NCBI GenBank assembly: GCA_012512705.1
Contig: JAAZDR010000051.1
Coordinates: forward strand, 1-6,767
Reading direction: 5' to 3'
Source of the DNA: Bacillota bacterium
GTDB lineage: Bacteria; Bacillota; Dethiobacteria; DTU022; JAAZDR01
DNA length: 6,767 nucleotides
The notes under the pieces were generated by a model. That model was not told the origin of the DNA and ran no database searches. It was given only the letters and a program-made list of their open reading frames with translations. A program made the translations under genes and the position numbers. Shown one piece after another: positions 1-6,767 of the stretch; positions within the stretch are counted from its first letter, which is position 1; the number at the start of each line of letters is the position of its first letter.

Positions 1-260
1 ACATTATCCACACGAAAAGCAATATGATGGATCCCTTCACCTTTATTTTCAATATATTTAGCGATCGGGCTGCTTTCGTCAGTTGGCTCTAATAGCTCAA
101 GATTAGTTTCACCAATCGGTAAAAAGGCAACTTTTACTTTTTGATCTTCAACGACTTCTATCCCTTTTACTTCTAAACCGAGAACCGATCGGTATGTTTC
201 GAGTGCCGCCTCTAAATCCTTGTAGACAATACCAAGATGATCAATCTTTTTAAGTTTCAA
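1..260 (-). CDS. mce: Methylmalonyl-CoA epimerase, N-terminal part (cut by window edge)
   Basis: Interconverts (R)- and (S)-methylmalonyl-CoA, linking the mutase to the carboxylation/decarboxylation step; a small cytosolic metalloenzyme of the glyoxalase/VOC fold. The first 86 residues are visible; the family is usually about 130-140 long, so the C-terminal third lies off the left edge. The N-terminus KKIDHLGIVYKDLEAALETY is typical of the family, with His8 as the likely first metal ligand; NLELLEP (residues 53-59) and GIHHIAF (76-82) match the next strands, and the HH pair (78-79) should include another ligand. The start is TTG at 260: an in-frame TAA sits one codon upstream (264-266), and a GGGAGGTG ribosome site (267-274) lies 6 nt away. 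The gene overlaps the end of meaB by 11 bp, so the two are probably translationally coupled. The family assignment is firm; the fine substrate preference is taken from context. Confidence 0.93.
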   Translation of the reverse strand, partial: MKLKKIDHLGIVYKDLEAALETYRSVLGLEVKGIEVVEDQKVKVAFLPIGETNLELLEPTDESSPIAKYIENKGEGIHHIAFRVDN

Positions 261-1230
261 TTTTTACACCTCCCTTGTCCTTTTCTTTCAAAATACTCTC
301 CACCACCGCCTCCGCAGCCGAGTACAGGTCAAGTTCATGATTGATAATCTTATCTGTCAACGCCTTTAAAGAGACCTTATCCTCAATCTTAGGTGAAAAG
401 TGCTCAAAAAGATGATCGCTGATCAGTGTCACGAGCTCTTCCTCAATCCGCCCCCTGCGCTTTTGCGAAAAAAGCCCTTCGTCTTTTAGATAACGTTCAT
501 GTTTACTAATCGCTTCGATTAGTTCGGTAATACCTTCACCACGGGAGGCAACTGTTTTTATAATCGGCGGTTTCCAAGAAGCGCTATGATAAGCCATCTT
601 GATAATTTTATCAAGTTCCATTTCTACACGCTCAACGCCCGTCAGGTCCGCTTTGTTAATGACAAAAATATTTCCGATTTCCATCAGGCCGGCCTTATTG
701 GCCTGTATATCGTCCCCTAAGCCCGGAACACTGACGATGATAGTTGTATCAGCAGCCTTAACTATATCCACCTCTGACTGCCCCACACCCACTGTTTCCA
801 TAATTATAATCTCAAAACCAAAAGCGTCAAGCAAACGAGAAACATTGCGCGCCGCAGCGGAAAGGCCGCCGAGATGGCCGCGGCTCGCCATACTGCGGAT
901 ATAGATTCCTTTATCGGTAGCAATCCTTTGCATCCTTACACGGTCGCCCAAAAATGCTCCGCCAGTAAAAGGACTGCTCGGATCAACAGCAATAATGCCG
1001 ACCCTTTTTCCTATACTGCGATAACCCCAGGCCAGCTCGTTAACAAGGGTGCTTTTGCCTGATCCCGGGGGACCGGTTACGCCGATGATGTAACCGTTAC
1101 CCCCGGTGCGTGATATTTCAGCGATTATCTTTCTGAAACCAGGCTCCTTATTTTCAACAATACTGATTGCGCGGGAAAGAGCCCGATAAGAGCCTTCTTT
1201 AAATAGTTGTATCAATTCATCGTAATCCAA
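250..1230 (-). CDS. meaB: Methylmalonyl-CoA mutase-associated G-protein chaperone (MeaB / ArgK family GTPase)
   Basis: GTP-dependent chaperone that gates delivery of adenosylcobalamin to methylmalonyl-CoA mutase and protects the enzyme from inactivation. The 326 residues match the family's usual 310-340. Visible motifs: Walker A GPPGSGKS at 53-60, the DPSSPFTGGAFLGDR block at 83-97, METVGVGQSE (switch region) at 144-153, and the guanine-specificity motif NKAD at 192-195. A helical N-terminus (LIQLFKEGSYRALSRAISIVEN) and an Arg/Glu-rich C-terminal segment thought to mediate dimerisation complete the protein. The start is TTG at 1230, preceded directly by an in-frame TAA (1231-1233), with AAGGATGG (1238-1245) 7 nt upstream. 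It follows the small subunit by 52 nt and overlaps the epimerase start by 11 bp. The older name ArgK (arginine transport kinase) is not appropriate here, since the mutase is adjacent. No key residue is missing. Confidence 0.95.
   Translation of the reverse strand: MDYDELIQLFKEGSYRALSRAISIVENKEPGFRKIIAEISRTGGNGYIIGVTGPPGSGKSTLVNELAWGYRSIGKRVGIIAVDPSSPFTGGAFLGDRVRMQRIATDKGIYIRSMASRGHLGGLSAAARNVSRLLDAFGFEIIIMETVGVGQSEVDIVKAADTTIIVSVPGLGDDIQANKAGLMEIGNIFVINKADLTGVERVEMELDKIIKMAYHSASWKPPIIKTVASRGEGITELIEAISKHERYLKDEGLFSQKRRGRIEEELVTLISDHLFEHFSPKIEDKVSLKALTDKIINHELDLYSAAEAVVESILKEKDKGGVKIET
267..274 (-). promoter_or_regulatory. Ribosome binding site of the epimerase, inside the end of meaB
   Basis: GGGAGGTG on the minus strand, 6 nt before the TTG start at 260. 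It lies within the last codons of meaB, where GGA GGT GTA encodes Gly-Gly-Val, so it must serve as coding sequence and ribosome site at once. It settles the TTG start, because the frame is closed by TAA at 264-266. Confidence 0.8.
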
Positions 1231-1282
1231 TTAAAATCCATCCTTATCGGTTTGATAACATTATTGTTAGGAAATTATTTCT

Positions 1283-1681
1283 TTATTTAACGTTTTCTTT
1301 AATATAGTTAACAATCTGCTTTAACGAAGTGCCTGGAGTAAAAATGTCGGCGATACCCTTTTCGCGTAGAAAAGGTATATCCTCATCTGGCATGATCCCT
1401 CCACCAATAATGAGAACATCGTCCATTCCCTGCTCTTTTAAAAGTTGGGCCACTTTCGGGAAAAGAGCATTATGAGCGCCGGACAAACAACTCAAGGCGA
1501 CTACATCAACATCTTCTTGCAGCGCTGCCTGAGCAATCTGTTCCGGGCTCTGGCGTAAACCGGTGTAGATTACCTCCATTCCTGCATCACGCAGAGCATG
1601 AGCGATAACCTTTGCACCGCGATCGTGTCCGTCAAGACCGGGCTTAGCCACCAAAACACGGATTACTTTTGTGGTTGCCAT
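1283..1681 (-). CDS. Methylmalonyl-CoA mutase small subunit, cobalamin-binding
   Basis: Carries the B12-binding Rossmann-like domain that holds adenosylcobalamin against the separate catalytic subunit. At 132 residues it is just this domain, as expected for the split form. The DxHxxG signature is D17-G-H19-D-R-G22, with His19 the lower axial cobalt ligand; the SxL motif is S64-C-L66, and GGG at 93-95 lines the nucleotide tail pocket. The C-terminal stretch [15 protein letters not shown] is typical of the domain. The ATG start at 1681 has an ideal GGAGGAGG site 7 nt upstream (1689-1696). It begins 24 nt after the large-subunit stop, so both chains come from one transcript in the expected order. 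The subunit could in principle serve a related mutase, but the adjacent large chain has methylmalonyl-type active-site residues. Confidence 0.95.
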   Translation of the reverse strand: MATTKVIRVLVAKPGLDGHDRGAKVIAHALRDAGMEVIYTGLRQSPEQIAQAALQEDVDVVALSCLSGAHNALFPKVAQLLKEQGMDDVLIIGGGIMPDEDIPFLREKGIADIFTPGTSLKQIVNYIKENVK

Positions 1682-1705
1682 TCTTTTGCCTCCTCCAAGT
1701 CAAAA

Positions 1706-3373
1706 TTAAAATATGTCTGCTCCCTGGTATTCGCCAAACTCCTCACGTAAAACGTCGCAAATTTCACCAAGGGTAGCATAACTTTTAACCGCTTCGACAA
1801 TAGGAACAAGCAGGTTTCCACTGCCTTTGGCCGTATCCCTTAAAGCCTTTAACGAGCGATCCACTGCTGCCTGATCCCGCTTTTTACGCAGCGCTTCCAG
1901 TTTTTCCTTTTGTCTCTCTTCAAGTTCTGGATCAACCTTTAACAGGCCTTTGGGTTTTTCTGTCTCTGTTTGAAACTTGTTAACGCCGACAACAATACGT
2001 TCTTGTTTCTCCACTTCATTCTGGTAGCGATAAGCGCTGTCATGAATTTCACTTTGAATATAGCCCTGCTCTATTGCCTCCGGGGCGCCTCCAAGTTCGT
2101 CAATCTTCTTAATATATTCCATTGCCTGTTCTTCAATATCATTAGTCAATCTTTCAATATAATAAGAACCGCCGAGAGGATCAATTGTGTCCGCTACGCC
2201 GCTTTCATAAGCAATAATCTGCTGTGTGCGTAAGGCAATGCGTACAGAATCTTCCGAAGGTAGTGCAAGTGCCTCATCCCGGGAGTTGGTGTGCAACGAC
2301 TGAGTACCGCCGAGAACTGCCGCCAACGCCTGGATTGTAACACGAATAATATTGTTGTCAGGCTGCTGGGCAGTTAGTGTACAACCAGCTGTTTGAGTAT
2401 GAAAACGCATACGCATAGAGCGAGAATCTTTTGCTTTGAAGCGTTCCTTGACGATACGTGCCCACATGCGCCGTGCCGCACGGAATTTCGCCACCTCTTC
2501 AAGCAGATCGTTATGCGCATTAAAGAAGAAAGATAACCGAGGCGCAAATTGATCTATATCCAGGCCCGCTTTCAAGGCAGCTTCAATATAAGCGATACCG
2601 TTTGCTAACGTAAAAGCTACTTCCTGCACGGCAGTTGCACCAGCTTCACGGATGTGGTAACCGCTGATACTGATTGTATTCCAGCGTGGTAATTTTTCTG
2701 TACAATATGCAAAAATATCGGTAATCAACCGCATCGAAGGTTTGGGGGGATAGATATAAGTACCGCGGGCAGCGTATTCTTTAAGGATATCATTCTGAAT
2801 CGTCCCTGCCAGCTGCTTTGAGTCCACTCCTTGCTTCTCAGCAACAGCAATATACATCGCCAAAAGCATTGCTGCCGGAGCATTAATCGTCATCGATGTG
2901 CTCACCTTGTCAAGCGGTATGCCATCGAAAAGGATCTCCATATCAGCTAGAGAATCAATCGCTACCCCAACTTTACCAACTTCTCCGCTAGCCATGGGGG
3001 CATCGGAGTCGTAACCAATCTGTGTCGGTAGATCAAAAGCAACGCTTAGACCTGTTTGTCCCTGTTCAAGCAAATATTTGTAGCGTTTGTTCGATTCTTC
3101 TGCTGTGCCAAAACCAGCGTACTGGCGCATCGTCCACAGCCGGCCACGATACATTGTCGGCTGTACACCGCGAGTAAAGGGGTATTTACCGGGAAATCCT
3201 AAATCACGCAGGTAGTCTACCTCTTCAGTGTCTAAAGGAGTGTAAAGTCTTTTCACCTCATTGTTGGAACCGTTTTTAAAGTGCTCTTTGCGCTCACCAA
3301 ACCGTTCGAGAGTTTTTTTAACAGTTCCCTGTTCCCAACTTGTCTGTTCATTTTGAATTTTCTTAAAATCCAT
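1706..3373 (-). CDS. Methylmalonyl-CoA mutase large (catalytic) subunit
   Basis: Catalyses the adenosylcobalamin-dependent radical rearrangement of succinyl-CoA and (R)-methylmalonyl-CoA in the cytosol. The 555-residue chain contains the TIM-barrel substrate domain and the linker but no B12 domain, which is encoded next door; this is the split form common in archaea and Bacillota. By alignment from memory with the Propionibacterium enzyme, Tyr85 (RQYAGF) and Arg203 (AARGTY) occupy the positions of Tyr89 and Arg207, which distinguish methylmalonyl-CoA mutase from isobutyryl-CoA mutase (Phe/Gln). TIQND at 191-195 holds the conserved Gln193, and His240 (SGYH) matches catalytic His244. FHTQTAG and [12 protein letters not shown] are also intact. 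The ATG at 3373 has GAGGTG 5 nt upstream (3379-3384). The gene has its own near-consensus promoter in the preceding gap. 2-Hydroxyisobutyryl-CoA mutase is disfavoured by Tyr85, since that enzyme carries Ile there. Confidence 0.96.
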   Translation of the reverse strand: MDFKKIQNEQTSWEQGTVKKTLERFGERKEHFKNGSNNEVKRLYTPLDTEEVDYLRDLGFPGKYPFTRGVQPTMYRGRLWTMRQYAGFGTAEESNKRYKYLLEQGQTGLSVAFDLPTQIGYDSDAPMASGEVGKVGVAIDSLADMEILFDGIPLDKVSTSMTINAPAAMLLAMYIAVAEKQGVDSKQLAGTIQNDILKEYAARGTYIYPPKPSMRLITDIFAYCTEKLPRWNTISISGYHIREAGATAVQEVAFTLANGIAYIEAALKAGLDIDQFAPRLSFFFNAHNDLLEEVAKFRAARRMWARIVKERFKAKDSRSMRMRFHTQTAGCTLTAQQPDNNIIRVTIQALAAVLGGTQSLHTNSRDEALALPSEDSVRIALRTQQIIAYESGVADTIDPLGGSYYIERLTNDIEEQAMEYIKKIDELGGAPEAIEQGYIQSEIHDSAYRYQNEVEKQERIVVGVNKFQTETEKPKGLLKVDPELEERQKEKLEALRKKRDQAAVDRSLKALRDTAKGSGNLLVPIVEAVKSYATLGEICDVLREEFGEYQGADIF

Positions 3374-3451
3374 GTCTACACCTCGCTTCGCTAAAAAATT
3401 AATAATTAAATTAAGTTTAAAACAGATGATCTTCAGACCGCTTTTATTGGC

Positions 3452-3480
3452 ATTCTACACCCTTGTCGTTAGTTTATCAA
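3452..3480 (-). promoter_or_regulatory. Sigma-A type promoter of the mutase-meaB-epimerase operon
   Basis: Minus-strand TTGATA (3475-3480), a 17-bp spacer, then TAGAAT (3452-3457): each hexamer is one base from the consensus and the spacing is optimal. Transcription would start near 3445, giving a leader of about 70 nt before the mutase ATG at 3373. Its place in the 133-bp gap after the CoA-transferase suggests the mutase genes can be transcribed independently of the broken gene upstream. The start site is inferred. Confidence 0.65.
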
Positions 3481-3506
3481 TAACCAAAATAAACTCCATT
3501 TATTAA

Positions 3507-5020
<1,514 letters not shown>

Positions 5021-5077
5021 AAGATCACTCCCTTAATTTAAAAAATTGAATAGAAACGAACACAATTTAAAAACCTA

Positions 5078-5103
5078 ACACTTTATAAACACACTTTATA
5101 AAC
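5078..5103. repeat. Perfect 13-bp tandem repeat, two copies
   Basis: ACACTTTATAAAC occurs twice head to tail (5078-5090 and 5091-5103, plus strand) with no mismatch. Each copy contains the palindromic core TTTATAAA. It lies between the terminator-like hairpin and the CoA-transferase start, about 60-80 bp before the GTG. It could be a paired protein-binding site or a recent slippage duplication. On the minus strand each copy offers a TATAAA, but I see no matching -35 element at a suitable distance. Confidence 0.75.
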
Positions 5104-5164
5104 AAAAACCCGGCTGAACGATAAATAAAAATGCACAATTGTACCGTACAGACCGGATTTTGTT
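5100..5164 (-). terminator. Intrinsic terminator or attenuator hairpin upstream of the CoA-transferase
   Basis: On the minus strand the left arm CCGG(T)CTG-T-ACGGTA (5156-5142) pairs with TATCGT-T-CAGCCGG (5123-5110): 13 base pairs with one bulged U and one U-U mismatch, and an 18-nt loop. GTTTTTGTTT (5109-5100) follows directly. An A-rich stretch (AACAAAAT, 5164-5157) lies on the other side, so the hairpin may also work in the opposite direction. It would end the DUF3870 transcript 120-180 nt after its stop codon. If transcription starts at the candidate promoter just upstream, it would instead act as an attenuator in the CoA-transferase leader. The loop is longer than in a typical terminator. 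Confidence 0.55.
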
Positions 5165-5171
5165 CGCGTTT

Positions 5172-5208
5172 AGGAAAAGATTCAAGTTTAATCCTTTCAA
5201 CTTTTCCT
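5172..5208. repeat. Inverted repeat with 8-bp arms around a candidate promoter
   Basis: AGGAAAAG (5172-5179) and CTTTTCCT (5201-5208) are exact inverted copies separated by 21 bp. They flank the -10 and spacer of the candidate promoter at 5185-5213, a position where a dimeric regulator could control initiation. A hairpin role in RNA is also possible, with a small inner AGTT/AACT pairing. Confidence 0.5.
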
Positions 5209-5213
5209 GACAA
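5185..5213 (-). promoter_or_regulatory. Candidate sigma-A promoter for the CoA-transferase leader
   Basis: Minus-strand TTGTCA (5208-5213), 17-bp spacer, TAAACT (5185-5190). The -35 has five of six consensus bases and the -10 four of six. It lies upstream of the hairpin at 5100-5164, so a transcript from here would carry a leader of about 160 nt through that hairpin before the GTG at 5020. The weak -10 keeps confidence low. Confidence 0.35.
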
Positions 5214-5239
5214 ACAAAGCGGTCAAGGATAGCTTTAGT

Positions 5240-5262
5240 GGTAATGTTTTAAAAACATTACC
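5240..5262. repeat. Perfect palindrome with 11-bp arms
   Basis: GGTAATGTTTT (5240-5250), one central A (5251), then its exact inverse AAAACATTACC (5252-5262). It begins 25 bp downstream of the DUF3870 stop. In RNA it would form a stem of about 9 bp with a short loop, but no U-tract follows on either strand, so it is not a standard terminator. A binding site for a dimeric transcription factor, or an mRNA 3'-end stabilising stem, are the likely roles. Confidence 0.65.
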
Positions 5263-5286
5263 CATCCGCCAACATTATGAAAAATA

Positions 5287-5670
5287 TTAAATTTGCTGCC
5301 CAGGGGCCTTTGAGCTTGCCGCAGCACGGCAACGTCTATACGACAAATATTTACTATGCACAACTTTAAGCGCTGTTATTATCGCCTTATTTGCTCCTCC
5401 TAGATAATGCTTTTCAATATCCACCAGCAACTTGTCAAAACCATTAATAAGATCAGCCCCGACAATTAACTCCCGAATAAATTTCTGAGCAAGATTTGTT
5501 CTGACCGTACACTCTGCATCAACTACTTTCGATGTCTGCGGATCGATTTCCAGTGCAAGAATAATGCCCTGTTTAGAATGTGTTGCTGCAATATTATGCG
5601 GTAGCTTGGCGTAACCCGTTACCAAGATCGTTTTTTCTTCCTGTCCCAGCTTTCTGTTAACTTCCTCCAC
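5287..5670 (-). CDS. DUF3870 domain protein of unknown function
   Basis: A 127-residue soluble protein that I recognise as DUF3870 from the opening strand ILVTGYAKLPHNIAA (15-29), the central VVDAECTVRTNLAQKFIRELIVG (49-71) and the C-terminal HYLGGANKAIITALKVVHSKYL (88-109). No signal peptide or membrane segment is seen. No biochemical function is established for the family, to my knowledge, and no catalytic motif is evident; the size and conserved glycines suggest a small single-domain protein. The last 16 or so residues (RRCRAAASSKAPGQQI) look like an unconserved tail. The start is GTG at 5670, with AAGGAGG (5680-5686) 9 nt upstream. The gene stands alone between two regulatory gaps, beside a CoA-transferase and the methylmalonyl-CoA genes, so a role in acyl-CoA or organic-acid metabolism is a reasonable guess but unproven. 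Confidence 0.8.
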   Translation of the reverse strand: MEEVNRKLGQEEKTILVTGYAKLPHNIAATHSKQGIILALEIDPQTSKVVDAECTVRTNLAQKFIRELIVGADLINGFDKLLVDIEKHYLGGANKAIITALKVVHSKYLSYRRCRAAASSKAPGQQI

Positions 5671-5712
5671 GCCAAGCCGCCTCCTTAAATCTAAACCCTT
5701 GAAATGAGGAGA

Positions 5713-5726
5713 AGGTTTGTGAACCT
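5713..5726. repeat. Short dyad upstream of DUF3870
   Basis: AGGTT-TGTG-AACCT: 5-bp inverted arms around a 4-bp centre, lying about 45 bp before the GTG start of the DUF3870 gene. It is possibly an operator or a small leader hairpin. It is short enough to be chance. Confidence 0.3.
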
Positions 5727-5867
5727 ATTCACTATTAGTACCGATACAATTTTTTACCCACAAAAATGTAGGTATTTTTAAAAGAAATCCCTAATTCTTT
5801 TCACTGCTTCTTTTATTTTTTTATTATTACAGATAAAAACTGTTGTTTTGCATAATTATTTACAGTA

Positions 5868-5904
5868 TTTATATTTATACTTATTCGTTTTCGACAAAAT
5901 GACA
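5868..5904 (-). promoter_or_regulatory. Candidate promoter with overlapping Spo0A (0A) box
   Basis: The minus strand has TTGTCG (5892-5897), an 18-bp spacer and TATAAA (5868-5873). A perfect 0A box TGTCGAA (5890-5896) overlaps the -35, with a weaker copy TGTCATT (5898-5904) 8 bp upstream. Paired 0A boxes over the -35 are the known arrangement at Spo0A-activated promoters. A transcript from here would run about 190 nt before the DUF3870 start, which is long. The 7-bp box alone can occur by chance: one copy also sits inside the mutase gene. Confidence 0.35.
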
Positions 5905-6015
5905 AAGAATCCTTCTAATCTACCAAAAAGGTTATTTTCCAACGATTTAGAAAATTTTTAAAAACAAGCATCTCCCCCTTTATACCCCTGATTAAGTTAT
6001 AAAAATTAAAATCAC

Positions 6016-6767
6016 CTAACTAAAAATCTTCCCTGGGTTCATCAAGTTTAAGGGGTCAAGCGCGTTTTTGATTCTACGCATCGCTGTAAGCTCCACATCC
6101 CCTACGATAGACGGCATAAACTTGCTGCGTTTATGCCCAATACCGTGCTCTCCACTAATCGTCCCCCCAAACCCTTTGGCTGCTTCGTAAAGTTCAGCTA
6201 AAACTCGATCTATTACCGCTTCCCAGTGTTCCATGGAAGTATCAGGACTTTTAACCACAGTCGCATGAAGATTGCCATCTCCTGCGTGGCCGTAGCAGGG
6301 GATCTGGACATTGTATTTTTTTGAGAGGCGCTCAAGATGCGGCATCAAGTTCGGTATTTTAGAAATAGGGACAACGATATCTTCCAATGACTGAACCGGG
6401 CTTACGACTTTAAATGCTTCGGCGATGGCACGGCGTACACCCCAAATCCTCTCCTGCGTCGTGTAGTTGTCAGCGACATAGACCTCAATGGCTCCCTTAT
6501 CAAGACAAAGCTCTCCGATCACCTCATATTCCGCTTCCAACTGTTCGCGGTTATTGCCATCAAGTTCTATTAAAAGCATTGCTCCTGCCTTTTCATAAGG
6601 AATTTGCTCATTGAGATATTCACAGGCAGTCTGCGCAGAAAGCCGATCCATAAATTCAATTGCCGTAGGGACTATTCTCCCCTTGGAAATGATTTCCGGC
6701 ACAATACTGATTGCTGTCTCAACGTCATTAAAAAGCACTAAAAGGTCTACTTTAGCAGTAGGTAAAG
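6016..6767 (-). CDS. FAD-linked oxidase, GlcD / D-lactate dehydrogenase type, C-terminal half (cut by window edge)
   Basis: Flavoprotein that oxidises a 2-hydroxyacid (glycolate, D-lactate or similar) to the 2-oxoacid. The 250 residues visible are the C-terminal FAD-oxidase domain; the family is about 460 long, so the N-terminal PCMH-type FAD domain lies off the right edge. The frame stays open to the last base of the window, so the GTG at 6738 is an internal Val rather than a start. Diagnostic motifs are CYGHAGDGNLHATV, SGEHGIGHKRSKFM and the C-terminal LDPLNLMNPGKIF. The gene ends at TAG 6016-6018, followed by a 345-bp gap, so it probably belongs to a separate transcript. Electron acceptors for such enzymes are often an Fe-S partner (GlcF) or an ETF, neither seen here. 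Substrate cannot be assigned from this half; a pyruvate-generating lactate dehydrogenase would fit the propionate pathway downstream. Confidence 0.9.
   Translation of the reverse strand, partial: LPTAKVDLLVLFNDVETAISIVPEIISKGRIVPTAIEFMDRLSAQTACEYLNEQIPYEKAGAMLLIELDGNNREQLEAEYEVIGELCLDKGAIEVYVADNYTTQERIWGVRRAIAEAFKVVSPVQSLEDIVVPISKIPNLMPHLERLSKKYNVQIPCYGHAGDGNLHATVVKSPDTSMEHWEAVIDRVLAELYEAAKGFGGTISGEHGIGHKRSKFMPSIVGDVELTAMRRIKNALDPLNLMNPGKIFS

Larger units (their letters stand above)
5671..6015. other. 345-bp AT-rich non-coding gap between the FAD oxidase and DUF3870
   Basis: No convincing gene is present on either strand; the longest credible minus-strand reading frames are 8-18 codons. The gap holds the candidate promoter with a Spo0A-like box (5868-5904), a short dyad (5713-5726) and the DUF3870 ribosome site (5680-5686). 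I looked for a terminator after the oxidase stop at 6016 and found only AT-only stems without a clear U-tract. Confidence 0.6.

Noticed and set aside
599..1062. Plus-strand open frames opposite meaB
   Set aside because: They lie antisense to a firmly identified GTPase gene, resemble no known family and have no ribosome site; they are shadows of the real gene.
1256..1269. TAACA-TTAT-TGTTA dyad between the small subunit and meaB
   Set aside because: It is a 5-bp AT-rich stem without a T-tract, in an AT-rich spacer; chance is a sufficient explanation.
1793..1799. A second TGTCGAA (0A box) on the minus strand
   Set aside because: It lies deep in the mutase coding sequence with no promoter elements nearby and is explained by the codons there.
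3485..3503. AATAAA / TTTATT hairpin after the CoA-transferase stop as a terminator
   Set aside because: The stem is only six A-T pairs with just a short T-run; it is too weak to call.
5100..5164. Small transposable element (MITE) with AACAAAA-CCGG terminal inverted repeats
   Set aside because: The element would be only about 65 bp, shows no target-site duplication, and the arms plus T-tract are better explained as a terminator-type hairpin.
5920..5978. 18-codon minus-strand frame starting MLVFKNFLNRW, a possible leader peptide
   Set aside because: The G-rich stretch before its ATG is directly adjacent rather than 5-9 nt away, and the peptide has no regulatory codon run.
6414..6614. Plus-strand open frame opposite the FAD oxidase
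   Set aside because: Its composition is that of a reversed coding strand, and it is entirely within a conserved gene.

Overview
All six recognisable loci in this window lie on the minus strand, so the biology reads from right to left. The set is a split (two-subunit) methylmalonyl-CoA mutase with its G-protein chaperone and epimerase, preceded by a succinate/propionate-type CoA-transferase, a DUF3870 protein and the C-terminal half of a GlcD-type FAD oxidase. The moderate-to-low GC content, very AT-rich gaps, strong AGGAGG ribosome sites, frequent GTG/TTG starts, DUF3870 and a Spo0A-like box together suggest a spore-forming Clostridia-type Bacillota, perhaps a syntrophic or propionate-metabolising one. 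The genus cannot be named from this sequence.

Layout from right to left: 6767-6016, FAD-linked oxidase C-terminus, cut by the window edge; 6015-5671, AT-rich gap of 345 bp with a candidate promoter overlapping a Spo0A-like box and a small dyad; 5670-5287, DUF3870 protein; 5286-5021, a dense regulatory gap holding a perfect 11-bp-arm palindrome, a candidate promoter within an 8-bp inverted repeat, a terminator or attenuator hairpin and a 13-bp tandem repeat; 5020-3507, the CoA-transferase gene, broken into two overlapping reading frames by an apparent one-base loss; 3506-3374, a gap with a near-consensus sigma-A promoter; 3373-250, mutase large subunit, B12-binding small subunit and MeaB; 260-1, the start of the epimerase, overlapping the end of meaB by 11 bp and cut by the left edge.

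How the genes fit together: the mutase interconverts succinyl-CoA and (R)-methylmalonyl-CoA using adenosylcobalamin, MeaB protects and reloads it using GTP, and the epimerase interconverts the R and S epimers. A CoA-transferase of this family would exchange CoA between succinate and propionyl-CoA (or acetyl-CoA), closing the cycle, much as in the E. coli scpABC / MeaB cluster. The decarboxylase or carboxyltransferase step is not present and may lie beyond the left edge. The FAD oxidase could supply pyruvate or glyoxylate from a 2-hydroxyacid, but that link is only inference.

The points most worth a second look are the frameshift that splits the CoA-transferase, the elaborate non-coding region just upstream of it, and the unexplained DUF3870 protein beside it. 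I see no RNA genes, CRISPR array, insertion sequence or other mobile element.
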